The notes under the pieces: model-generated
What the model saw: only the letters and a program-made list of their open reading frames with translations
Database searches by the model: none
Told to the model about the DNA's origin: nothing
Made by a program: the position numbers and the translations under genes
Part shown: positions 55,034 to 64,000 of the stretch, in pieces
Position numbering within the stretch: position 1 is the stretch's first letter
Layout of the letters: each line of letters begins with the position of its first letter
Assembly (NCBI GenBank): GCA_001953215.1
Contig: CP019169.1
Coordinates: 434,001 to 498,000 of the forward strand
Origin: Betaproteobacteria bacterium GR16-43
Lineage (GTDB): Bacteria > Pseudomonadota > Gammaproteobacteria > Burkholderiales > Usitatibacteraceae
Reading direction: 5' to 3'
DNA length: 64,000 nt

Positions 55034-56708
55034 GGAAGTCGAAGTCGACGCCCTTGTCGGCTTGCGTCACGGTTTGCAGGAAGAGCTTGTGGTATCCGCG
55101 TGAAGCTCTCGGTGGCGTCACGGGATTGGCTTTCGCGCGCGCGGCGAGCTCCGCGTCGGAGACGAGCAACGCGATCGAGCGATCCTTCACGCTCAGCTTG
55201 ATGCGATCGCCGTTCTTCACGTACGCGAGCGGGCCGCCGATGGCGCTCTCGGGCGTGACGTGCAGCACGATGGTGCCCGCGGCCGTGCCGCTCATGCGGC
55301 CGTCGGAGATGCGCACCATGTCCTTCACCCCGGCGCGCGCGAGCTTCTTGGGGATCGGGAGGTAGCCGGCCTCGGGCATGCCGGGCGCACCCAGCGGGCC
55401 GATGTTCTTCAGCACGAGGATGTCTTCCGCGGTGACGTCGAGCTTGTCGTCGTCGATGCGCTTCGCGAGGTCCTCGAGGTTCTCGAACACGACGGCGCGT
55501 CCCTCGTGTTCCATCAGCTTCGGATGCGCGGCCGATTGCTTGATGATCGCGCCGCCCGGGGCCAGGTTGCCCTGCAGCACCGCGATGCCGCCCTGGGGGA
55601 AGATTGGGTTCGACCGCGGCCGCACCACGTCCTGCGCGAAGCCCTCGCCCGCGGCTTCCATCTCCTCGCCGAGCGTGCGGCCGGTGACCGTGAGTGTGTC
55701 GAGATGCAGCAGCGGCTTCAGCTCGCGCAGCAGCGTATGCATGCCGCCCGCGTGGTGGAAGTCCTCCATGTAGTGCTGGCCGGACGGCTTCAGGTCGACC
55801 AGCACGGGTGTGTCGCGGCCCAGTTCGTCGAGGCGTGCGAGCGAGAGATCGATGCCGAGCCGCCCGGCGACGGCGGTCAAATGAATCACGCCGTTGGTCG
55901 ATCCGCCAATCGCGAGCAGCACGCGCAGCGCGTTCTCGAACGCCTTCGCCGTCATGATCCGGTCGGGCGTGAGCTTCGATTTCACCATCGCCACGGCCGT
56001 GGCCCCGGTGCGTTCGGCCACGCGAATGCGGTCGGCCGTCACCGCGGGCGGAGACGCGCCGCCGGGCACCGTCATGCCGAGCGCTTCGGCCACGCACGCC
56101 ATTGTCGAGGCCGTGCCCATCACCGAGCACGTGCCCACGCTCGCCACGAGCTGGTTGTTCACGCTCGAGATCTCGCCGTCGTCGATTTCCTCGGCGCGAT
56201 ACTTGGCCCAGAAGCGGCGGCAATCGGTGCAGGCGCCCACGCGCTCGCTGCGATGCGAGCCGGTGAGCATCGAGCCGGTCACGAGCTGGATCGCGGGCAC
56301 GTTCGCCGAAGCCGCACCCATCAGTTGCGCGGGCACGGTCTTGTCGCAACCGCCGATCAGCACCACCGCGTCCATCGGCTGCGCGCGGATCATCTCCTCG
56401 GTGTCGATCGACATGAGGTTGCGCAGGTACATCGAGGTCGGGGACGAGAAGCTCTCGTGGATCGAGATCGTCGGGAAATCCATCGGCAGGCCGCCGGCCA
56501 GCATCACCCCGCGCTTCACGGCCTCGATCAGCTGCGGCGCGTTGCCATGGCACGGGTTGTAGGCGCTGCCCGTGTTGGCGATACCCACGATCGGCCGGTC
56601 GAGCGCGTCGTCCGTGTAGCCGGCTCCCTTGATGAACGCCTTGCGCAGGAACAGCGAAAAGCCGCTGTCGCCGTAGGACGTGAGTCCCTTCTTCAAGCCA
56701 TTGCTCAT
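55002..56708 (-). CDS. IlvD/Edd-family dehydratase
   Basis: Predicted 568 residues. It has the iron-sulfur and metal motifs of dihydroxy-acid/sugar-acid dehydratases: NPCHGNAPQ, IGGCDKTVPAQ, GTCSVMGTASTMA and QGNLAPGGAIIK, plus SDGRMSGTAAGT near the end. The native C-terminus should stop near GVDFDF; the final ten residues (LRGQTPKSGA) and the TAG are encoded by the TTAGGGGTC repeats. It is divergent from a Bug gene and near a Gfo/Idh gene, so sugar-acid catabolism is likely. Confidence 0.92.
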   Translation of the reverse strand: MSNGLKKGLTSYGDSGFSLFLRKAFIKGAGYTDDALDRPIVGIANTGSAYNPCHGNAPQLIEAVKRGVMLAGGLPMDFPTISIHESFSSPTSMYLRNLMSIDTEEMIRAQPMDAVVLIGGCDKTVPAQLMGAASANVPAIQLVTGSMLTGSHRSERVGACTDCRRFWAKYRAEEIDDGEISSVNNQLVASVGTCSVMGTASTMACVAEALGMTVPGGASPPAVTADRIRVAERTGATAVAMVKSKLTPDRIMTAKAFENALRVLLAIGGSTNGVIHLTAVAGRLGIDLSLARLDELGRDTPVLVDLKPSGQHYMEDFHHAGGMHTLLRELKPLLHLDTLTVTGRTLGEEMEAAGEGFAQDVVRPRSNPIFPQGGIAVLQGNLAPGGAIIKQSAAHPKLMEHEGRAVVFENLEDLAKRIDDDKLDVTAEDILVLKNIGPLGAPGMPEAGYLPIPKKLARAGVKDMVRISDGRMSGTAAGTIVLHVTPESAIGGPLAYVKNGDRIKLSVKDRSIALLVSDAELAARAKANPVTPPRASRGYHKLFLQTVTQADKGVDFDFLRGQTPKSGA

Positions 56709-56770
56709 GGAAAGTATCGAATCGAGGGGTTACGATCGTCCTCGATTCTATACGCCGGAGGAGAGAGACC

Positions 56771-57739
56771 ATGAAAACGATCCGCGCCATCGCGGGCGCC
56801 TTGCTGTGCCTGGCCGCCGGCCATGCACTCGCCCAGTACCCGAACAAGCCGATCAAGCTCGTGGTGCCCTACGTTCCGGGCGGCGCCACCGACGTGATCG
56901 GCCGCGTGCTGGCCCAGGCGCTCACCGGCCCGCTCGGCCAGCAGGTGATCGTCGAGAACAAGGCGGGCGCCGGCGGCAACCTCGGCGCCGAATCGGTCGC
57001 GAAGTCCCCGCCCGACGGCTACACGCTGCTCATGGGAGCCATGACCTCGCACTCGATCATGGTCACGCTCGAGAAGGACACGATCCGCTACAACCTCGAG
57101 AAGGACCTGGTGCCGATCTCGATGGCGGGCTCGGTGCCGCTCGTGTGGGTGGTGAACCCCGCGCTGCCGGTGAAGAACATGCAGGAGCTGGTCGCCTATG
57201 CGAAGGCGAATCCCAACAAGCTCACCTATGCCTCTTCGGGCGCGGGCGCCCCGCAGCGCATGTGCGCCGAGCTGCTGCGCAAGATGGGCGGCGGCCTCGA
57301 CATGGTCCACGTCCCCTACAAGGGCAGCGGTGCGGCGATGACCGACCTCGTGAGCGGCCAGGTCACGACGATGTGCGAGACCGTGCCCGCCTCGATCGGC
57401 TTCATCAAGGCCGGTCGCCTGCGCGCGCTCGCGGTCACCACGCCGCAGCGCATCTCGATGCTGCCCGATGTTCCGACGACCGCGGAGGCCGGCATGCCCG
57501 GCTACGAAGTGGCGTCCAACTTCGGCGTCGCGGCGCCCGCAGGCACGCCCAAGGCCATCATCGACAAGCTGAGCGCCGAGATCCAGAAGGCGCTCGCCCG
57601 CCCCGAAGTGCAGGAGCAGATGCTCGCGCAGGGCGCCTACGCGACGCCCACCACGCCCGAGCAGGCCGCCGCGCGCATCCACAAGGAAATCGAGATGTGG
57701 GCGAAGGTGATCAAGGACGCCAACATCAAGGCCGATTGA
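56771..57739 (+). CDS. Bug/TctC-family periplasmic binding protein
   Basis: Predicted 322 residues with a signal peptide ending at HALA. YPNKPIKLVVPYVPGGATD, KAGAGGNLGAES and HVPYKGSGAAMTD mark the family. It is the fourth Bug gene in this window. It is divergent from the IlvD/Edd gene (62 bp) and its stop overlaps the start of the Gfo/Idh gene (TGATG), so binding protein and enzyme are coupled. Confidence 0.94.
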   Translation: MKTIRAIAGALLCLAAGHALAQYPNKPIKLVVPYVPGGATDVIGRVLAQALTGPLGQQVIVENKAGAGGNLGAESVAKSPPDGYTLLMGAMTSHSIMVTLEKDTIRYNLEKDLVPISMAGSVPLVWVVNPALPVKNMQELVAYAKANPNKLTYASSGAGAPQRMCAELLRKMGGGLDMVHVPYKGSGAAMTDLVSGQVTTMCETVPASIGFIKAGRLRALAVTTPQRISMLPDVPTTAEAGMPGYEVASNFGVAAPAGTPKAIIDKLSAEIQKALARPEVQEQMLAQGAYATPTTPEQAAARIHKEIEMWAKVIKDANIKAD

Positions 57740-58845
57740 TGGGTTCCCGCCGCGGTTTCCTCGGCGGGGTTTCGGCGGCCGGCGCGCTCGCGCTGGCCCC
57801 CAATTCGCTTTTCGCAAAGACGACGCTCCTCGCAAAGACCATGGACAAGAAACTCGGTGTGGCGCTCGTCGGGCTCGGCATGTATTCCACCGGGCAACTG
57901 GGGCCCGCACTGCGGCTCACGCAGCATTGCCGGCTCACGGGCGTGGTGACGGGTTCGCGCGAGAAGGGCCTGCGCTGGGCGCGCGACTACGGCTTCCCGG
58001 AAGCGAGCGTCTACGGCTACGACACGATGGCCGCGATCGCGAAGGATCCGGGCATCGACATCGTCTACGTCGTGACTCCCAATGCGCTCCACGCGGAGCA
58101 TGCGATCGCCGCGGCGAAGGCCGGCAAGCACGTGATCTGCGAAAAGCCGATGGCCAACTCCGTGGCCGAGTGCGACGCGATCCTCGCGGCCTGCAAGGCG
58201 GCGGGCGTTCGATTGTCGATCGGCTATCGCCTGCACTTCGATCCGTTCCACGAGGAGCTGCGCCGCCTCGTGCGCACGAACGAGTTCGGCCCCTTCACGG
58301 CGATGTCGGGCGGCTTCGCGTTCACGATGGGCCAGAAGCAATGGCGCGCCGAGAAGAAGCTGGCGGGCGGCGGGCCGCTGATGGACCTGGGGATCTACGT
58401 GCTGCAGGAAGCCTGCATGGGCGCGGGTGCCGCACCGGTGGCCATCACCGCTCGCGAGCTCCCGAAGAAGCGCCCGGAGTTCTTCGTCGACGTCGAGGAG
58501 AGCATCGCGTGGACGATGGAGTTCGCCAACGGCGCGCGCTGCGAGTGCTTCACGAGCTACAACGAAGGCCGAAACGATTTCCGCGCCGAGGCGAAGGGCG
58601 GCTGGTTCGAGATGAAGCCCGCCTTCAACTACGGCGGATTGAAGGGCGCCACGAGCCGCGGGCCGCTCGCGATCACGCCGCCCGCGAGCCAGCAGGCGCT
58701 GCAGATGGACGACTTCGCCGTGTGCGTGCGCGACAAGCTCCCGACCCGCGTGCCCGGCGAGATGGGCCGGCGCGACGTGGCGATCATCGAGGCCATCTAC
58801 GCCTCGGCCGCGGCGGAGGGCAAGCGCGTCGAAGTGAAGTCCTAG
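57739..58845 (+). CDS. Gfo/Idh/MocA-family oxidoreductase, Tat-exported
   Basis: Predicted 368 residues. A Tat signal (SRRGFLGGVSAAGALALAP) precedes the NAD(P)-binding domain (VALVGLGMYSTGQLGPAL). The CEKPMANSVAECD motif carries the conserved Lys of the family. The C-terminal barrel domain is complete. Like glucose-fructose oxidoreductase, it probably works in the periplasm with tightly bound cofactor. It is coupled to a Bug gene and near a dehydratase, pointing to sugar or sugar-acid oxidation. Confidence 0.92.
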   Translation: MGSRRGFLGGVSAAGALALAPNSLFAKTTLLAKTMDKKLGVALVGLGMYSTGQLGPALRLTQHCRLTGVVTGSREKGLRWARDYGFPEASVYGYDTMAAIAKDPGIDIVYVVTPNALHAEHAIAAAKAGKHVICEKPMANSVAECDAILAACKAAGVRLSIGYRLHFDPFHEELRRLVRTNEFGPFTAMSGGFAFTMGQKQWRAEKKLAGGGPLMDLGIYVLQEACMGAGAAPVAITARELPKKRPEFFVDVEESIAWTMEFANGARCECFTSYNEGRNDFRAEAKGGWFEMKPAFNYGGLKGATSRGPLAITPPASQQALQMDDFAVCVRDKLPTRVPGEMGRRDVAIIEAIYASAAAEGKRVEVKS

Positions 58846-59009
58846 GCATTTCTCGGTAGAATCGCGTCCGGTCGGCAGTTCACCCAGGCGTTGCCGCGCG
58901 ATTGCATCGCGAGCTAAACCTGCCAGTCCCCCTCCAGGTCGCGATCCTTCGTGCGCCCTGCTGCAAGCCGGCAACCCCAGCACTTCGCGTGGCGCACGGG
59001 AGGAACGAC

Positions 59010-59609
59010 ATGAACCCTTCGCGTGAAACCATTCCGCTGTTCTCGGCGGACATCTCGCAGTACTGCAAGACCCTTCGCCGCCTGCTCGCCGAGTCCGGCG
59101 CCCAGGCGCTTCCCAGCCACGTGGCCCTGCTGAACCTGCTCGCGAAGAGCGCGGGCCATCGCAACTACCAGGCGCTGCGGGCTGCGCCTGCCGTGCATTC
59201 GCCCTTCGCGACACAGTCCACCGGGGAGCCCGTGGCCCATCCCCTGCGAATCCCGGCCGGAACGGGCCTTCCGCGCACCACGCTGCGCGCGCTCGGGCAC
59301 TTCGACACGGCGGGCCGGCTCACGCGCTGGCCCACGCAGTTCGCGGTGCAGCAGACGGCGCTTTGGGGCTTGTGGGCACGCCTGCCAACTCGACGCGTCC
59401 TGACGGAAGGCGAGGTCAACCAATACCTCGAAGCGTCCCACGCGTTCGGCGACCCGGCCACGCTGCGCCGGGAGTTGGTGAATGCCCGCCTCCTGTGGCG
59501 CACGCGCGACGGCCGCGAGTATCGCAAGGAGCCCCGCCGGCCGGAGCCGCCGGCGAAGGACTTCCTTTCGGCGCTGTTCGGGCTGGTCGGCCGGTCTCCC
59601 GGGGACTGA
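59010..59609 (+). CDS. DUF2087 protein
   Basis: Predicted 199 residues; GGGAGG precedes the ATG. The first 60 residues are helical (ADISQYCKTLRRLLAES, ALLNLLAKSAGHRNYQAL). The C-terminal region GRLTRWPTQFAVQQTALWGL, then LTEGEVNQYLEASHAFGDP and LRRELVNARLLWRTRDGREY, is the DUF2087 domain, often a small helix-turn-helix-like regulator part. Target unknown. Confidence 0.85.
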   Translation: MNPSRETIPLFSADISQYCKTLRRLLAESGAQALPSHVALLNLLAKSAGHRNYQALRAAPAVHSPFATQSTGEPVAHPLRIPAGTGLPRTTLRALGHFDTAGRLTRWPTQFAVQQTALWGLWARLPTRRVLTEGEVNQYLEASHAFGDPATLRRELVNARLLWRTRDGREYRKEPRRPEPPAKDFLSALFGLVGRSPGD

Positions 59610-59787
59610 AGGGCCGGTTGCGTTGCGGTTGAAACGCACCGCCTTGCCGCCCTGTGAACCACGGCATTTGCCCCTGCAATATGAGTGTGGCCTAATGCGG
59701 GCACAAAGGCGGTGCATCCCATGAGGTGCACCCCGTTATTCCGCTGTGGGAGGCTGTTCCTCATTCTAAGAAAAGGGAATGGTCGCC

Positions 59788-60063
59788 ATGGACCAGGACA
59801 CGCTCAAGCTGCTCGCGAAGGTGAAGGTGGTCGCCCGAAAGGCGCTCAACCTCGAGATTGACGTGCAGCGCCTGACGCACGACCGGGAGTACGCCGCCGA
59901 CATCCTCGGCAAGGCTTCGTTGACGGACAACGAGGACCTCGTCCTCGCCGCCATCACGCTGCAGGACCGCTTCGGCCTGCTCGCGGAGAAGCCCGCCGCG
60001 AAGCCGAAGGCCGGCGAGACGACCCCCGACCCCAACAAGTACAAGCTCGGCGCGCGCGGCTAG
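59788..60063 (+). CDS. Small helical protein, unknown
   Basis: Predicted 91 residues from the ATG at 59788, chosen because AAGGGA lies about 8 nt upstream. It has a helical core (QDTLKLLAKVKVVARKALNL, ADILGKASLTDNEDLVLAAI) and a Lys/Pro-rich tail. It converges on ettA, 6 bp away. No family is recognised. The 178-bp gap before it (59610-59787) holds a GTGCA-type repeat but no gene that I can support. Confidence 0.62.
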   Translation: MDQDTLKLLAKVKVVARKALNLEIDVQRLTHDREYAADILGKASLTDNEDLVLAAITLQDRFGLLAEKPAAKPKAGETTPDPNKYKLGARG

Positions 60064-60069
60064 AAGCCG

Positions 60070-61728
<1,659 letters not shown>

Positions 61729-61815
61729 CGGAATACTTTCGGGAGGAACTGCGAAAACCTCTATTTTCGCCGATTGTCAGACCCAATGCACGATCCATCC
61801 ACGGCGGAGGCCAAA

Positions 61816-62043
61816 ATGTACAAGCTTCAGGTTCAGGACGACCCCGACAATCCCGCTTCCTGGCACGACGTCCTGGGGGCCGGCGGCTCCCCGCTCACCT
61901 TCAAGGAAGAGGGCGAGGCGCGGCGCAAGCTGGAGGAGCTCTACCCGGTCCAGGTGAAGGCGGAGCGCTTCGACGCAGGACCGAAGGTCACTCGCGTCAT
62001 TTCCATCCTCACCGACGACGACGATTGGCCCAAGAAGAAGTAG
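61816..62043 (+). CDS. Small protein, unknown
   Basis: Predicted 75 residues; I chose the ATG at 61816 because GGAGG is spaced 5 nt upstream (an ATG at 61786 has none). The sequence MYKLQVQDDPDNPASW, a GSPLTFKEEGEARRKLEEL helix, strand RVISIL and acidic end DDDDWPKKK suggest a small alpha/beta fold. It is divergent from ettA. Function unknown. Confidence 0.65.
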   Translation: MYKLQVQDDPDNPASWHDVLGAGGSPLTFKEEGEARRKLEELYPVQVKAERFDAGPKVTRVISILTDDDDWPKKK

Positions 62044-62063
62044 AGCCCCTCGCGGGGGCTTCA

Positions 62064-62215
62064 GCAAGGCGAAAGGCGTCCTCCGCAGATAAACGCCGAT
62101 GACCCCCTCAAGCAAAGAGAAAGAGCTTTAGGGTTTAACCCAGGCCTTGCATTTGCTGGAGGTGTTCATCGGCGTTTATCTGCGTTTATCTGCGGAGAGC
62201 GCCTTTCGCCTTGGT
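62064..62215. repeat. Long palindromic element, copy 2
   Basis: AAGGCGAAAGGCG, CCGCAGATAAACGCCGATGA, a different centre, then TTCATCGGCGTTTATC, TGCGTTTATCTGCGGA and CGCCTTTCGCCTT. It matches the ends of the 39677 copy while the centre differs, as expected of an element selected for its ends. The following 100 bp to 62316 hold no gene that I recognise. Confidence 0.75.
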
Positions 62216-62316
62216 CTTTCAGCGCAGCAAGAAAAGCGGGGCCACTGCCCCCTCCAGGAGACAGCGGCCCCATCCGCCGGCCCTACGGCCCAGGTCCGGC
62301 GAACTCGGCGAACCGC

Positions 62317-62751
62317 CTAGCGGCGGTACGGGTTGTCGGGCGCGGCGTCGCGGCTGTTGCGCACGCCGTCGTTGTCGCGGTCGCGGTCGGCGTAGTCGGG
62401 AATGCCGTCGTGATCGCGGTCACCGTAGCGCGAGTGCGCCACGCGGTCCGGGGTCCAACGCTCGTGCTGCAGGTGCCAGCGGCCGTTGTCCTGGCGCCAC
62501 GTCGGCGGCGCGTACACGTAGCCGGGTCGCGCCCGGATGTAGTGCCCGTTCACCCAGACGTGGCGGCTTCCACGGTAGTCCCAGTACCCCGGGGCCCACA
62601 CGTAGCCGACGCGCGGCGCCGGAACCGTTTCATAGCGGACGGCCGGCGGGCCGAAGTTGAGGTAGATGTCCGTATCGGCGAGTACGGGCTTGGCCGCCGC
62701 GGTGGCGAGCATGGCCGAAGCGACAAGCGTGGTGAGGATCATCTTGCGCAT
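62317..62751 (-). CDS. YXWGXW-repeat protein with calcium-binding-like tail
   Basis: Predicted 144 residues with a signal peptide (cleavage after KPVLA). [12 protein letters not shown] and [14 protein letters not shown] are YXWGXW units, and a third follows (YVYAPPTW). The C-terminus has thrombospondin type-3-like Asp repeats ([19 protein letters not shown]), which usually bind calcium. It is probably surface-associated. It is the first of three related minus-strand genes. Confidence 0.87.
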   Translation of the reverse strand: MRKMILTTLVASAMLATAAAKPVLADTDIYLNFGPPAVRYETVPAPRVGYVWAPGYWDYRGSRHVWVNGHYIRARPGYVYAPPTWRQDNGRWHLQHERWTPDRVAHSRYGDRDHDGIPDYADRDRDNDGVRNSRDAAPDNPYRR

Positions 62752-62763
62752 GTGCGTTTCTCA

Positions 62764-63120
62764 TTAGGGTTTCTTGCGGGGATCGGCCTGGGCCGCGGAT
62801 GCCGTCTGCGTGACGGGTTGCCACCCGCCATGCACGAAGTGGAAGAGACCGTCGCGCTCTTCCCATCCGTAGGGCTGCCAGCGAAAGCCGCGCCGTTCCG
62901 GGATCCATTCGCCGGGCGACCATCGGTAGCCCGTGCCGCGCCAATCCCAGAACCCCGGAGACCACGTGTAGCCTTTGCGGGGCGAAGGCGTGGCCTCGAA
63001 CGGTTGTTCGGCGGGAGGCGCCGTGCGATTGACGATCACGGACGGGGTTGCGGCTTTCGCCGGCATCGCGGTGAAGGTCGCCGCGAGGGCGAACCCCAGG
63101 ATCAGGTTTCTGGAGTACAT
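62764..63120 (-). CDS. YXWGXW-repeat protein
   Basis: Predicted 118 residues with a signal peptide ending at AKAA. The units YTWSPGFWDWRGTGYRW and FRWQPYGWEERDG, followed by a FVHGGWQ unit, are YXWGXW type. It lacks the Asp-rich tail of its neighbour. It is 12 bp from the first copy and likely arose by tandem duplication. Confidence 0.85.
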   Translation of the reverse strand: MYSRNLILGFALAATFTAMPAKAATPSVIVNRTAPPAEQPFEATPSPRKGYTWSPGFWDWRGTGYRWSPGEWIPERRGFRWQPYGWEERDGLFHFVHGGWQPVTQTASAAQADPRKKP

Positions 63121-63162
63121 GCCGCCAGACTAAGGACCGCGGCACCCGGCCACTGCCGGTCA

Positions 63163-63207
63163 TGACCCTATTCGAGGGTCAGTCCCCTCCGACAGATGTC
63201 GGAGGGG
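63163..63207. terminator. Two adjacent hairpins between YXWGXW genes
   Basis: TGACCCT-ATTCG-AGGGTCA (63163-63181) and CCCCTCCGACA-GA-TGTCGGAGGGG (63184-63207). The second has perfect 11-bp arms. Neither is followed by a T-run, but they lie just after the third YXWGXW gene, so they may protect or end its mRNA. Confidence 0.5.
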
Positions 63208-63223
63208 ATCGACAAACAACGGC

Positions 63224-63553
63224 TCAGCGGTAGCGATACGAGGCGTGGCCCCAGTAGCCGTGGTCGTAGCGCCAGTGGTTGCCGACGTGCGTCCAGCGCG
63301 AGGGGTAGTACGCGTAGCCGGGGCGATTGCGTTCCCAGTGGCCCGCATACCAATAGTGGCGATCGGCGCGCACGCCCCAGTAGCCCGGGGCCCAGACGTA
63401 GCCCACGCGCGGCGCGGGCACGACTTCGTAGCGAGGCGCAGGCGGCGCGAAGTTGAGGACGATGCCCACATCCGTGCGGGCCTCCGCCACCGACGAGACG
63501 CTTGCGAGTGCCGCCACGGCGAGCGAGACGGCCAACAGTTTGCGATTCAGCAT
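63224..63553 (-). CDS. YXWGXW-repeat protein
   Basis: Predicted 109 residues with a signal peptide (cleavage after EA in SVAEA). Units [26 protein letters not shown] and GYAYYPSRW are seen. It is most like the copy at 62317 in its first half ([20 protein letters not shown]) but lacks the Asp tail. GGAGGAT lies upstream of the start. Confidence 0.85.
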   Translation of the reverse strand: MLNRKLLAVSLAVAALASVSSVAEARTDVGIVLNFAPPAPRYEVVPAPRVGYVWAPGYWGVRADRHYWYAGHWERNRPGYAYYPSRWTHVGNHWRYDHGYWGHASYRYR

Positions 63554-63676
63554 GGTGATCCTCCTTGGGTTTGCATCCCCTTAACGTCCCGCGCCACGCC
63601 GGGCTGACACCGATACGAGTTGTTACATCTCGTTGGCGTAAAATCGAGGGTCGAGAAACACGCTGGAATCGCCGCC

Positions 63677-64000
63677 ATGACCATCCTTTCCGACCAGCTC
63701 CACTTGCACCCGGACCAGCTCGGCGCCCACTGGATGCCGTTCACCGCGAACCGCCAGTTCAAGCAGAACCCGCGGATGATCGCGAAGGCCGAAGGGATGT
63801 ACTACTGGACGCCCGAGGGACGCCAGGTGTTGGACGGCTTCTCCGGCCTGTGGTGCTGCAACGCGGGCCACTGCAGGAAGCCCATCGTCGAGGCGATCCA
63901 GAAACAAGCGGCCACGCTCGACTATTCGCCCGCCTTCCAGATGGCGCACCCGCTGTCGTTCGAGCTGGCGAACCGCATCGTCGAGATCGCGCCGCCCTCG
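63677..64000 (+). CDS. Class III aminotransferase, N-terminal part
   Basis: The reading frame runs off the window after 108 residues. LGAHWMPFTANRQFKQNPRM, then AEGMYYWTPEGRQVLDGFSG with LWCCNAGHCRKPIVEAI, is characteristic of omega-amino acid:pyruvate aminotransferases (beta-alanine or taurine type), which use pyridoxal phosphate. The catalytic Lys would lie beyond the end. No sulfonate or beta-alanine partner genes are in view. Confidence 0.9.
   Translation, partial: MTILSDQLHLHPDQLGAHWMPFTANRQFKQNPRMIAKAEGMYYWTPEGRQVLDGFSGLWCCNAGHCRKPIVEAIQKQAATLDYSPAFQMAHPLSFELANRIVEIAPPS

Noticed and set aside
8243-57739. Complete tripartite tricarboxylate transport operon
   Set aside because: Only the binding proteins (TctC/Bug) are present; no TctA or TctB-like membrane proteins accompany any of the four.

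Overview
The window is a high-GC (by eye about two-thirds G+C) chromosomal segment of a bacterium that looks betaproteobacterial. This is inferred from four Bug/TctC-type periplasmic binding proteins, DUF3187 and YXWGXW proteins, an orphan bufferin-type gene with DoxX, and dense short palindromic repeats. No rRNA, phage or plasmid core genes are visible.

Layout. 1-612: 3' end of creD. 623-5992: an RNA-repair-like locus on the minus strand, made of an RtcB RNA ligase with a structured leader, a CCA-ended tRNA-like RNA, three irregular tRNA genes (His, Lys, Asn), an orphan T-arm, an SPFH/slipin protein and an AAA+ ATPase. A small secreted protein lies inside it on the plus strand. 6180-13341: aspartyl protease, RraA-like protein, Bug protein, M20 amidohydrolase and metallophosphoesterase. 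13429-14055: two small genes. 14147 to about 20940: an integron gene-cassette array with complete, minimal and half attC sites and no integrase in the window. Its cargo includes ankyrin, GNAT, Imm42-like, PhyH-like and GFA proteins and a deleted nadC. 20941-25629: small soluble proteins (DUF4304, DUF4240, HAD, CYTH, unknowns), some like immunity proteins. 25671-31427: Bug protein, YciI, cytochrome c/P460 and a FAD amine oxidase. 31516-35493: a minus-strand membrane operon (DUF4178, Gly-rich membrane protein, DUF350, SpeE-like synthase, then the FAD gene). 35578-42033: DUF4184, FAD reductase, tandem TPR proteins, DUF3187, serine hydrolase and YihY. 42102-46293: Ser/Thr kinase with a PEGA-domain partner, a cysteine-cluster protein and an NDH-2-like enzyme. 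46434-49255: bufferin/DoxX, aldo-keto reductase, RDD, SRPBCC and a small self-regulated-looking gene. 49360-58845: hydroxy-acid metabolism with LysR, Bug, RraA, 2-hydroxyacid dehydrogenase, IlvD/Edd dehydratase and Gfo/Idh. 59010-64000: DUF2087, EttA, three YXWGXW proteins and the start of an aminotransferase.

How parts work together. The rtcB locus is the most interesting unit: every enzyme and tRNA-like element is on one strand, the rtcB leader carries a boxA-like sequence, and 14 nt of that leader are complementary to the spacer between two of the tRNA genes. It suggests a system that senses or repairs cleaved tRNAs using decoy or guide tRNA-like transcripts (inference). The cassette array is a second accessory region, in which half-attC sites are fused to gene starts. 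At least three palindromic repeat families punctuate the window. Some copies supply stop codons to neighbouring genes, and one has split an overlapping operon junction.
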